Source: Balneolales bacterium
GTDB taxonomy: Bacteria; Bacteroidota; Rhodothermia; Balneolales; Natronogracilivirgulaceae
Direction: 5' to 3'
DNA length: 24,591 nt
Assembly: GCA_007133995.1 (NCBI GenBank)
Contig: SLLP01000122.1
Span: 1-24,591, forward strand
The position numbers were made by a program, and so were the translations under genes. The notes below the pieces were generated by a model, which was given only the letters and a program-made list of their open reading frames with translations, was not told the DNA's origin and made no database searches. Below are positions 8,235 through 15,407 of the stretch, piece by piece. Within the stretch, counting starts at the first letter, position 1; every line of letters begins with the position of its first letter.

Positions 8235-9938
8235 ATGAAATACCCGATGGCACAGAAAAATAATAATCTGCCTGGCAGACTTGTGATCCTGATAATGCTT
8301 TTTATTTTTCCGGCATGCACTGCTTCTTCAAAGCTTCCAGATGATGCGGTTTCCTTGCCGCCCGATATTTCCCCGGGCGAGAGTCCGGCCCGATTTGTGG
8401 AAAAGTCGTTTCTGATGGAGCAAATTCAACAGCTGGCTTCCGATGCCATGATGGGTCGTGGAACGGGTCAGAAGGGTTCCAGGCTGGCACTGGATTACCT
8501 GGAACAATACTATACCTCGGACTCTTTTTCTGACTACGAGAGTTTACCGGTTATTCGCCAGTCATTTGAATTGGAAGGAGTCTTTTGGGATGCGGTAAGT
8601 TATGACATCTACAGCGTGGATGTTGATACCGTGTACCTGTCACGATCACAGCTGGAAAAGGGAGGAAGCGCAGATTTTTTCCCTCTGCAGGGAGGAACCC
8701 GTGATCATGATGCCCCTGTCGTTTTTGCTGGTGACGGCTTTTTTGATATGGCAGACCAGGATGTGCGGACGCTGCGCAACTCGCTGCAAAATACCTGGGT
8801 CATGGTATTTGAGCCTGGTACCGATGGTAATGGATCACGGTTTGAAAAAGTTCAAAGGATGATTATCGAATTTGGAGCGACAGGCGTTATGTTTATCCCG
8901 AATAAAGATGTGGAGTCGTGGGAAAAAAAATCGATGAAGATGAGCCATCAGCTGGAGCGTCCTACACTCGTCCGGCGCCCTGGTGGAAGAACCGGCTTAT
9001 CCGGAGGATCACAGGGAGCAAGCGTTTCTGTCCATCCTGATATGGCTCTACGTATATTGGATCTGGACAATCCGGCTCAACTCGATAGCCTGCGCCATAA
9101 ATGGCAGAGCAACAGCTCGGCAATGATGCCGCACAGCACCGGTTTTCGATTCAGGAACACACCTTCACTGAATACCCGCTCTTTCGAAGAGGATAACCTT
9201 ATTACAATCATTCCTGGCAGCCATCCGGAACTGAGCCGGGAAATGGTAGTGCTCTCGGCTCACTATGACCACATGGGCCTGGGAGAGCCGGATGACAGTA
9301 ACGATATTGTATACAGCGGAGCTGATGACAATGCCAGTGGCACGGCTGTACTGATGCAGATTGCCCGGGCATTTCATGATTCGGCAGGTTATGGCTACCA
9401 TCCATCCCGTACCCTTGTTTTCCTTCATGCTGCGGCCGAGGAGTGGGGACTCCATGGCTCCCGGTATTTTGTTGAAAACCCGCTCTTTCCCGACTATGAA
9501 ATCGTGGTTAACGTGAATGTGGACATGTTGGGCAGCGTCGATAATATCTACTCCGGACGGCAGGACAGCAGCTACGTCCATGTGATTGGCGCCGGCCTGG
9601 TTTCCACAACGCTTGATGAACTGGTGCAGATGGCCAATGACGCTACCGCAAACATGATTCTGGATGAGGTATACAACGACACGGGTCACTACCTTCAGCT
9701 CTACCGCCGAAGCGATCATTGGCCGTTTGCCTTGAAAAACATACCTTTTGTTTTCTTTTTTTCCGGCCTCCATGAATATTACCACAGACCATCAGATACC
9801 CCTGAAAAAATTGCTGCTTCGCTGCTAGCAGCCCGGACAGAACTTATTACCGAACTCGTCTGGTATCTGGCCGAGGTGAAAGAGAGGCCGGAATCCGATA
9901 GGCGGCATTTCGGACGAAACCGGGTTCCCGCCCGCTGA
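8235..9938 (+). CDS. Lipoprotein M28-family aminopeptidase
   Basis: This is a predicted exported di-zinc aminopeptidase of 567 residues. A signal peptide ends in the lipobox FPAC, making Cys28 the likely lipidated residue. The M28 domain is at about 300-550. SAHYDHMG gives His343 with the adjacent Asp345, GADDNASG gives Asp365, AAAEEWG gives the Glu402/403 pair, VNVDML gives Asp430 and RSDHWPF gives His495. This is the full metal-ligand set expected for M28. Residues about 60-300 include a PA-like segment around PVVFAGDGFF. The start lies 2 bases after the scpA stop; a second ATG at codon 5 is possible. The last codons overlap a 36-base-period direct repeat. The gene is convergent with ftsY. 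Substrate is unknown; peptide trimming in the envelope is inferred. Confidence 0.92.
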   Translation: MKYPMAQKNNNLPGRLVILIMLFIFPACTASSKLPDDAVSLPPDISPGESPARFVEKSFLMEQIQQLASDAMMGRGTGQKGSRLALDYLEQYYTSDSFSDYESLPVIRQSFELEGVFWDAVSYDIYSVDVDTVYLSRSQLEKGGSADFFPLQGGTRDHDAPVVFAGDGFFDMADQDVRTLRNSLQNTWVMVFEPGTDGNGSRFEKVQRMIIEFGATGVMFIPNKDVESWEKKSMKMSHQLERPTLVRRPGGRTGLSGGSQGASVSVHPDMALRILDLDNPAQLDSLRHKWQSNSSAMMPHSTGFRFRNTPSLNTRSFEEDNLITIIPGSHPELSREMVVLSAHYDHMGLGEPDDSNDIVYSGADDNASGTAVLMQIARAFHDSAGYGYHPSRTLVFLHAAAEEWGLHGSRYFVENPLFPDYEIVVNVNVDMLGSVDNIYSGRQDSSYVHVIGAGLVSTTLDELVQMANDATANMILDEVYNDTGHYLQLYRRSDHWPFALKNIPFVFFFSGLHEYYHRPSDTPEKIAASLLAARTELITELVWYLAEVKERPESDRRHFGRNRVPAR

Positions 9939-9995
9939 CGACTTCTGATAGAATCCAGAGTTCCCGCCCGCTGACGACGGCATTGATAGACTTCT
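9924..9995. repeat. Two tandem copies of a 36-base element at the M28/ftsY junction
   Basis: GTTCCCGCCCGCTGACGAC occurs at 9924-9942 and again, identically, at 9960-9978. Each copy is followed after a few bases by TGATAGA. The period is 36 bases. Copy one contains the stop codon of the M28 gene (9936-9938) and copy two lies in the 59-base gap to ftsY. I see no long inverted repeat or T-run, so it does not look like an intrinsic terminator. Confidence 0.8.
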
Positions 9996-9997
9996 TG

Positions 9998-10969
9998 CTA
10001 CGGAGTGCCGATCTTTTTTTCAAAAAGAGCCTGGACAAACGGTGCACGTTCAAATACCTGAAGATCCTCGATTTTCTCGCCTACACCGACATATTTGACC
10101 GGCACCGACATTTCATGTGAAATGCCAATCACAATACCACCCTTGGCCGTACCATCCAGCTTTGTGAGCGCGAGTCCCGTCACATGCACCACTTCCGAAA
10201 ACGCCTTGGCCTGCTGAAGGGCGTTCTGTCCGGTTGAAGCGTCCAGCACCAGCAACACTTCGTGAGGTGCTCCCTCCACCACCTTCCCCATGACACGCTT
10301 TATTTTTCCAAGTTCGTCCATAAGGGCTTTTCTGTTATGAAGACGGCCGGCCGTATCCACCAGAACGACATCGGCACCCCTGGATTTGGCCGATGCCACG
10401 GTATCGTAAGCGACTGCAGCGGGATCGGCACCCTGGCCCTGCTGGATCAGCGTAACTCCTGCCCGATCGGACCAGATCCGCAGTTGCTCAACTGCGCCGG
10501 CGCGAAAGGTGTCACCCGCTCCAAGCATTACATTTTTTCCCGCCAATCTGTACATGTGAGAGAGTTTGCCTATAGTCGTTGTTTTACCGACCCCATTGAC
10601 ACCGACCACCATGATCACGTGAGGCTTTTGTTGCAGTTCCGCATCAAATTCGGCCGGACGATCCGGTTCGTTCTCTTTGAGGAGTCCGGTTATCTCCTCT
10701 TTCAGTATGTTCTGCAGCTCGTTGCTGCTGACAAATTTGTCCCTTGCAACCCGCTCCTCGATCCGGCGTATCACCTCAAGCGTTGTTTTCACACCTACAT
10801 CCGATGTGACAAGAATTTCCTCCAAATCATCGAGCACCTCATCATCAACCCGGTCTTTGCCGGCCAGTGCCTTGCCGATTTTATCAAGAAACCCGGTCCG
10901 GGTTTTCTCCAATCCTTCCTGTAATTTTTCCTCTTTTTTCCCGAATCCCAGTTTGTCAAAAAGTCCCAT
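9998..10969 (-). CDS. ftsY: Signal recognition particle receptor FtsY
   Basis: FtsY is the SRP GTPase receptor that docks ribosome-SRP complexes at the inner membrane for cotranslational targeting. The product has 323 residues, the short form without the long acidic A domain of E. coli. The N-terminal amphipathic start MGLFDKLGFGKK is probably the membrane-contact helix. The helical N domain covers about 17-100. In the G domain, G1 GVNGVGKT is at 123-130, the SRP-GTPase insertion motif GDTFRAGAVEQL begins at 152, G3 DTAGR is at 205-209 and G4 TKLD is at 269-272, followed by GTAKGG. The pgsA-like gene ends 55 bases upstream on the same strand, so the two may form an operon. The gene is convergent with the M28 gene. 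Confidence 0.97.
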   Translation of the reverse strand: MGLFDKLGFGKKEEKLQEGLEKTRTGFLDKIGKALAGKDRVDDEVLDDLEEILVTSDVGVKTTLEVIRRIEERVARDKFVSSNELQNILKEEITGLLKENEPDRPAEFDAELQQKPHVIMVVGVNGVGKTTTIGKLSHMYRLAGKNVMLGAGDTFRAGAVEQLRIWSDRAGVTLIQQGQGADPAAVAYDTVASAKSRGADVVLVDTAGRLHNRKALMDELGKIKRVMGKVVEGAPHEVLLVLDASTGQNALQQAKAFSEVVHVTGLALTKLDGTAKGGIVIGISHEMSVPVKYVGVGEKIEDLQVFERAPFVQALFEKKIGTP

Positions 10970-11024
10970 TATGATTATTAATTGGTTACGATTGCTGATG
11001 TAATAATACCCGGGATGATTCAGC

Positions 11025-11618
11025 TCAGTTGTACTCGGCGCCTTTCTTTTGAATCAAAATATAGCGGTGCACATATGAGCCGAGCGAGTAGATCATTAAA
11101 ATAAGGCTTAACCACATTAAAAATTCGACTGTTTGTTCTCTTTCGGGAAAGAAAAATGCGACAATCCAGTATATAGCGAGTACATTTACCGCTACCTTGC
11201 CAGACACCACCGACATGGCGTATTTTCCGCGCTTTCGTTTGATCATCAACGACCCAATGAGGATAAGTCCGTCGCGTATGAGCATGATAACCAGAAAAAA
11301 AACAGGAATGATGTCGAGCAGAACGGCGTAGAAAAACAGGATGATGGCACATATCTTATCGGCAAGCGGATCGGCTACCTTTCCGAATTCGGTCACCTGA
11401 TTGAATTTCCTCGCAAAATAACCATCCAGGTAATCTGATACGAAGGCATAGGCAATGAGTGCCACGATGAGCCAGTTGGCCTCCTTGCCAGAGGCGTGGT
11501 GCAGCATCAAAATAGGCACGGCAATGAGCGCCCGCGACAGAGAAATGGCATTGGCGAGCGTAAGGACTTCCTGTTTTACAGGGATGATCTTTCCATCAAT
11601 GTTGGTTTCTTCGTTCAC
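11025..11618 (-). CDS. pgsA: CDP-alcohol phosphatidyltransferase, probably phosphatidylglycerophosphate synthase
   Basis: This 197-residue integral membrane enzyme belongs to the family that transfers a phosphatidyl group from CDP-diacylglycerol to an alcohol. The complete signature D-x2-DG-x2-AR-x8-G-x3-D-x3-D is present: Asp62, Asp65-Gly66, Ala69-Arg70, Gly79, Asp83 and Asp87. Four to six hydrophobic helices surround it. The length and the N-terminal 'LANAISLSRA' resemble PgsA, which uses glycerol-3-phosphate, but CdsA-dependent relatives cannot be excluded, so the symbol is tentative. The start is GTG at 11618, with GGAG four bases upstream, one of the few Shine-Dalgarno-like sites in the window. 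ftsY follows 55 bases downstream. It is divergent from the NUDIX gene across 156 bases. Confidence 0.85.
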   Translation of the reverse strand: MNEETNIDGKIIPVKQEVLTLANAISLSRALIAVPILMLHHASGKEANWLIVALIAYAFVSDYLDGYFARKFNQVTEFGKVADPLADKICAIILFFYAVLLDIIPVFFLVIMLIRDGLILIGSLMIKRKRGKYAMSVVSGKVAVNVLAIYWIVAFFFPEREQTVEFLMWLSLILMIYSLGSYVHRYILIQKKGAEYN

Positions 11619-11774
11619 TGCGCTCCAGGGTTACAAATGATTCCAGACACATGCGATTTTAGCGTCAATGCCGGACGTTGATTTTGTTTCACAATTTATT
11701 TTTCCGGGTGAATCATTGTACCTTGCTTCTTGCACTGAACAGCTACCCGGTAACTTAAAATATAAATTTATAGG

Positions 11775-12362
11775 ATGAACACGAAAGAAACTGACCATTC
11801 CTTACTGGAGAAGAAGCTCGATTCCGAGAAAATTTTTTCGGGGAACCTGTTGCATGTTTACAAGGACAAGGTGCAACTTCCAGATGGAAGTACATCACAT
11901 AGAGAATGGATCGACCATCCCGGGGCTTCTGCAGTGCTCCCGGTTTTTGAGTCAGGTGAAGTTCAACTGGTCAAGCAATTCAGGTATCCGTTGCGCCAGA
12001 ACTTTCTGGAGGTTCCGGCCGGAAAAATCGATGCTGGAGAAGATCCGCTGGTGACGGCCAAAAGAGAACTCGAGGAGGAATCCGGTATTCGCGGAGAACA
12101 CTGGGTGTCTTTGGGTGGCTTTCATCCATGTATCGGCTACACCAACGAGATCATCTATCTTTATCTCACATGGGATCTTGAGGTTTCTGACAATCGGGTG
12201 GACGAAGACGAGTTTCTCAAGCAGGTGCGCATGCCCTTCGGGAAGGCGATAGAGGCGGCCCACGGTGGTGAAATCACCGATGGGAAAACCATTGCCAACA
12301 TCCTCAGGGGTGCAAAATGGTGGAAAGATAACCTGCCGTTCCCAATTAAACTGACATTCTGA
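11775..12362 (+). CDS. NUDIX hydrolase, ADP-ribose pyrophosphatase-like
   Basis: NUDIX enzymes hydrolyse nucleoside diphosphates linked to another moiety; this architecture is typical of ADP-sugar pyrophosphatases. In 195 residues there is a perfect Nudix box beginning at the Gly of PAGKIDAGE and running through REL, EEESGI (pattern G-x5-E-x7-REUxEExGU), which holds the Mg2+-binding glutamates. The N-terminal beta region with VQLPDGSTSHREWIDHPGAS is typical of the ADPRase subgroup, where it helps form the dimer. The ATG at 11775 follows AATTTATAGG immediately, with no spaced Shine-Dalgarno. It is convergent with the sigma-factor gene, only 34 bases separating the two stops. The exact substrate is inferred. 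Confidence 0.9.
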   Translation: MNTKETDHSLLEKKLDSEKIFSGNLLHVYKDKVQLPDGSTSHREWIDHPGASAVLPVFESGEVQLVKQFRYPLRQNFLEVPAGKIDAGEDPLVTAKRELEEESGIRGEHWVSLGGFHPCIGYTNEIIYLYLTWDLEVSDNRVDEDEFLKQVRMPFGKAIEAAHGGEITDGKTIANILRGAKWWKDNLPFPIKLTF

Positions 12363-12396
12363 TATTCTTTCCGGGTAGACAGGTACCGGAGCGTTC

Positions 12397-12975
12397 TCAG
12401 TTTTTAAGATAGCCGCGTTTTGCCGCGATTGCCTTGATTTTTTCCTTCAGAAGGTTGCGTCCGCGGTGCAGACGTGAACGAACGGTGCCGATCGGGACAT
12501 CCAGCATATTGGCTATTTCTTCGTAGGTGAAGTCTTCTACATCACAAAGCAGCAGCGGCGTGCGAAAATCCTCCGGCAACCCATCCAGTGCCTTCTTGAA
12601 GCCATCATCGTACTCGCCCCGGTAAAACTGCGCCTGGAGATCTGTGGTGTCACTCTGCTCGCTCCGAATGGTTTCGTAGTAGGTTGATACTTCATCATAA
12701 TCCACATGCGCCGGCTGCCGGGAGGCCTTTCTGTAGTTGTTGATGTAGGAGTTCTTGACAATGCGGTATAACCATGCACGGGCATTGGTGCCCTTTTGAT
12801 AACTGTTAAAGAACCGGAAGGCCTTTACTATGCTGTCCTGCAACAGATCTTCTGCATCATTCGGATCAGTGGTGAGACGGAGTGCGTAATTGTAGGTAGC
12901 GTCAAGATGCGGAATGATCTCAGCATTGAAATCCTCCTGTTTTTTCAGCTCTTCCGCGGTCAGTTTATCCGACAT
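12397..12975 (-). CDS. ECF (group 4) RNA polymerase sigma factor
   Basis: This sigma factor has 192 residues. Region 2 (about 25-92) includes DATYNYALRLT, DAEDLLQDSIVKAFRFF and ARAWLYRIVKNSYINNYRK, which bind core RNA polymerase and the -10 element. Region 4 (about 128-182) includes LPEDFRTPLLLCDVEDFTYEE and the helix-turn-helix IANMLDVPIGTVRSRLHRGR. Region 4 closely resembles that of the SigH/SigR-like actinobacterial oxidative-stress sigmas, but that similarity does not prove function. No anti-sigma gene is adjacent. The MarR regulator ends 48 bases upstream on the same strand, so the two are probably cotranscribed. Confidence 0.95.
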   Translation of the reverse strand: MSDKLTAEELKKQEDFNAEIIPHLDATYNYALRLTTDPNDAEDLLQDSIVKAFRFFNSYQKGTNARAWLYRIVKNSYINNYRKASRQPAHVDYDEVSTYYETIRSEQSDTTDLQAQFYRGEYDDGFKKALDGLPEDFRTPLLLCDVEDFTYEEIANMLDVPIGTVRSRLHRGRNLLKEKIKAIAAKRGYLKN

Positions 12976-13023
12976 AATTTCTCAAGGTTCGTTCGGTTCT
13001 CGGTAATTCATTATGATTCCGTA

Positions 13024-13473
13024 TTAGCTGCGGATTTTGTCAAGAAGCCTGTTCAACTCGTCAACTTCCCGGTCTGTCAGCGATACCAGAATACCATCCA
13101 TTTTTTCATTCAGATCATCCATCCGGTCAAGCATTTCCAGTCCTTTTTGTGTGATAATGATATTCACTTTGCGACGATCTTGCTGGCAGTGCTTGCGGCT
13201 GGCGAGACCCATTTTTACCAACCGATCAACAATCCGCGTGATATCTGACCGCGCATCAAGCATCTGCTTTCTTATGGCATTGTTGCAGCAGGGTTTCGGA
13301 TACTGCCTTTGAAGAATGCGCAATATGTTGAATTGCTGAAGCGTCAAGTCATGCTCGCCAAGCATCTTCTGAAGTCGGGACGTCACACTGCTATAGGTAA
13401 ACAGAAAACTGGCAACGGCCTTGTGCCTGTCATTGCGAAATCGCGCCTTTATGGCTTCTTTTTCCTGTATCAT
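13024..13473 (-). CDS. MarR-family transcriptional regulator
   Basis: This is a 149-residue winged-helix dimeric repressor or activator. The DNA-binding core runs from about 42 to 110: LTLQQFNILRIL, then the recognition region QMLDARSDITRIVDRLVKMGL, then the wing KHCQQDRRKVNIIITQKG with the conserved DRR. Helices at both ends would form the dimer interface. It carries a Cys62-Cys63 pair and Cys96 in the wing, unusual enough to consider thiol sensing. The upstream 180-base gap contains 16-base direct repeats and palindromes suited to a regulator binding site. A sigma factor follows 48 bases downstream, and a peroxiredoxin-like gene lies upstream on the same strand. The ligand is unknown. Confidence 0.92.
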   Translation of the reverse strand: MIQEKEAIKARFRNDRHKAVASFLFTYSSVTSRLQKMLGEHDLTLQQFNILRILQRQYPKPCCNNAIRKQMLDARSDITRIVDRLVKMGLASRKHCQQDRRKVNIIITQKGLEMLDRMDDLNEKMDGILVSLTDREVDELNRLLDKIRS

Positions 13474-13488
13474 ATTGTGGTCTGTAAT

Positions 13489-13521
13489 ATAACATCACCA
13501 TGTAAATAACATCGGCATGTA
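13489..13521. promoter_or_regulatory. Candidate operator: two 16-base direct repeats upstream of the MarR gene
   Basis: ATAACATCACCATGTA (13489-13504) and ATAACATCGGCATGTA (13506-13521) differ at only two positions and are offset by 17 bases. They start 16 bases upstream of the marR-type ATG (13473). The spacing and position suit autoregulation by the MarR protein, though this is inferred. Confidence 0.45.
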
Positions 13522-13552
13522 CGGACCACCAACATTACAAAAAAAAAATGCA

Positions 13553-13571
13553 TGTTGCAACAAATATTGTT
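13553..13571. promoter_or_regulatory. Overlapping palindromes in the MarR upstream region
   Basis: TGTTGCAACA (13553-13562) is a perfect palindrome, and AACAA-ATA-TTGTT (13559-13571) is a second, overlapping inverted repeat. They lie about 80 bases upstream of the MarR start, within the gap to the peroxiredoxin-like gene. TTGCAA-type palindromes are common in MarR operators, so this is a plausible second site. Confidence 0.35.
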
Positions 13572-13653
13572 AAAACGAGCAAAATAGGGAGTTGACGTTC
13601 ATTTTGTTTTACATGCGGCTGGAGAAAGGAATTCCGGTTTAAGGTGTGTCTGT

Positions 13654-14274
13654 TTAATACTTGACGGTGCACCCGTATGGCTGATGGGTAGTAACTTCGA
13701 CACCCCGTCCGTCCAACAGCAGATCGAGTGCCTCACTCACGAAATTGCGAGCACCCTGGACATCGTCATGATTCGCCGTAGGCCGGTCATCGATGGCGCC
13801 CATGTAGGCAAGCACTCCCTGTGGATTGATGATGTACATGTGAGGAGTAACCCTGGCATCGTATGCGCGACCTGCGTGGCCGTCGGGATCCAGCAGAACT
13901 GCTCGCGGTTTCGCATTTTTTTCGCGGGTGATTTTCCTGGCCTGATCCGGCTTAAGGTATCCCTGTTTGCCGGGAGCGGATGAAATGATGGAGAACCAAA
14001 CGACACCCTTGTCACGATATTTCTCCTGAAGCATCTGCATGTTTCCGGTTGCATAGTGCTTAACCACGAAGGGACAGTCATGGTTGAGCCACTCCAGCAC
14101 TACAAACTTGTCTTCATAGTCTGACAATGTGTGCTCTTTACCGGTGGCGTCAGTCAGTGTAAAATCAGGAGCCTTTTTACCGATTTCCGGACGGTTGCGA
14201 TCCTCGGCCAGGGCATTGCCGATGAAGAGCAGTCCAAGTAGCAGAATCATAATGCTCGAAAGTTGGTTATTCAT
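13654..14274 (-). CDS. Exported peroxiredoxin-like (redoxin domain) protein
   Basis: The product is 206 residues. Residues 1-23 form a signal peptide ending in NALAE. The thioredoxin fold follows: IGKKAPDFTLTDATGKEHTL, then WLNHDCPFVVKHY with the single candidate active Cys67, VTPHMYII with the cis-Pro144, and the C-terminal QPYGCTVKY with Cys202. This combination matches the peroxiredoxin-like subgroup with a conserved C-terminal YGC motif, where the two cysteines may form a redox pair. The ATG at 14274 is chosen over upstream starts because AGGAG lies at good spacing and the signal peptide begins there. It lies 55 bases downstream of the DsbD-N-like gene, so both are probably one operon acting on thiols in the envelope. 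Peroxidase activity is not proven. Confidence 0.88.
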   Translation of the reverse strand: MNNQLSSIMILLLGLLFIGNALAEDRNRPEIGKKAPDFTLTDATGKEHTLSDYEDKFVVLEWLNHDCPFVVKHYATGNMQMLQEKYRDKGVVWFSIISSAPGKQGYLKPDQARKITREKNAKPRAVLLDPDGHAGRAYDARVTPHMYIINPQGVLAYMGAIDDRPTANHDDVQGARNFVSEALDLLLDGRGVEVTTHQPYGCTVKY

Positions 14275-14329
14275 GGGTTTTCTCCTATGGTTGATGTGAT
14301 TTTGTTTGTAAAAAGTCCTCTCGGAGCGG

Positions 14330-15298
14330 CTACTCCGGATCAGCTCCGGAGGTAACCGGAAAAGTGATTTTAATGGCCGGAATGTCTCGGTCCCGAACCC
14401 AGCTATTTCCGGATTCACCCGATGACAGCACTCCGGTGATTTCGTCGGGAGCAGATCGAATATAGCGTGAAACCTCAACCTCCAGCGTCAGGTGATCACT
14501 GTTGGCGGTCACAATTTGGGGCGCCGTATGTTCAATGACTCCCTGCTCGTGTGGATAGAAGTAGATGTCATCCGAATCGGGAAGCAGGGCCTTTTGGCTT
14601 ACGGGCACCAGGGTGATCTTGAACCGACCGGATGCAAGCTGCGCCTTTGCCTGCCAGTCGGACACGTTCTCCGGCACCAGGTTTCGTGATTGTCCAATCA
14701 TCCCGGCAGCGGTCTTTGAATAACCGGAAAAGTTGCCACCCCGGTCAGTTTCAAGGGAAAGGTGTGTGGATTCAGACAGGCAGATATCCTTGCAAACGAG
14801 CCAGTTCATATGAGCAGATAGAGTATGTTTCTGATCTTTTTCAGCAGTATTGCTTTCTGCAGCACGCATAAACGCCTCGCTTTCATCAATAGAGACACTC
14901 ACAGGAACCAGCAGTACCACGCGATCCGAATACCCGTACGTGGTGATGCCATCCTCGTCAAATCGGGCGGGACGGGGCCAGTGGATTTCGCCCGGCGTAA
15001 GAAACTCGTGCTCGTCCCACCGAATGGTGGTCGGCAGACCGGAATCGCCGGGGTTGCGCCAATAGACATGCCAGCCCTCCTTGATGTTCATGTCTACCCC
15101 CAGCCAGAGCGTACCGGTTTTGCTGTCGATAGCAGCCAAACCCGCAACTTCCGGTACAAGAGTGACAGATACCCGGTTACTGGCATTGCCCGCAAGTGCG
15201 GTTGCCATGGCGAGAACCAGGAAAGATATCAATATGCCCGAAATCATTGAGAATCCGCTCTTCACTTTACTATGAATAAAAAACGACGAGTGAATCAT
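14330..15298 (-). CDS. Stand-alone exported DsbD N-terminal-domain-like protein
   Basis: This 322-residue protein has a signal sequence of about residues 1-37 (basic n-region, then MISGILISFLVLAMATALA). The rest resembles the periplasmic DsbD alpha / ScsB N-terminal domain: GWHVYWRNPGDSGLPT, HWPRPARF, and NWLVCKDICLSES with Cys169 and Cys173. In DsbD the alpha domain receives electrons from the membrane domain and passes them to substrate proteins. Here neither the membrane domain nor the C-terminal thioredoxin domain is present, and neither is encoded nearby. I chose the ATG at 15298 because it gives charged residues before the hydrophobic core; 15247 and 15343 are alternatives. A TACGTTTG box lies about 100 bases upstream. 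The peroxiredoxin-like gene follows 55 bases downstream. Confidence 0.8.
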   Translation of the reverse strand: MIHSSFFIHSKVKSGFSMISGILISFLVLAMATALAGNASNRVSVTLVPEVAGLAAIDSKTGTLWLGVDMNIKEGWHVYWRNPGDSGLPTTIRWDEHEFLTPGEIHWPRPARFDEDGITTYGYSDRVVLLVPVSVSIDESEAFMRAAESNTAEKDQKHTLSAHMNWLVCKDICLSESTHLSLETDRGGNFSGYSKTAAGMIGQSRNLVPENVSDWQAKAQLASGRFKITLVPVSQKALLPDSDDIYFYPHEQGVIEHTAPQIVTANSDHLTLEVEVSRYIRSAPDEITGVLSSGESGNSWVRDRDIPAIKITFPVTSGADPE

Positions 15299-15399
15299 GA
15301 CAGTTCTGAGGCAAGGTACACGAGTCAGCGTGTGATAGTTCAATTAAAACACGATACTCATAAAAGATGAAAGCGGCAATTTTTTCACTGTAAAAAAAG

Positions 15400-15407
15400 C
15401 AAACGTA
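15400..15407 (-). promoter_or_regulatory. Putative TAnnTTTG promoter box upstream of the DsbD-N-like gene
   Basis: On the minus strand this reads TACGTTTG, an exact match to the Bacteroidetes -7 consensus, about 100 bases before the chosen ATG. No clear -33 box is visible. The surrounding 273-base divergent gap (15299-15571) otherwise holds only AT-rich sequence and no supportable gene. Confidence 0.35.

Noticed and set aside
9924..9978. Two 19-base repeats separated by 17 bases considered as a mini-CRISPR or terminator
   Set aside because: There are only two copies, the spacer is too short for CRISPR, and there is no strong hairpin followed by a T-run.
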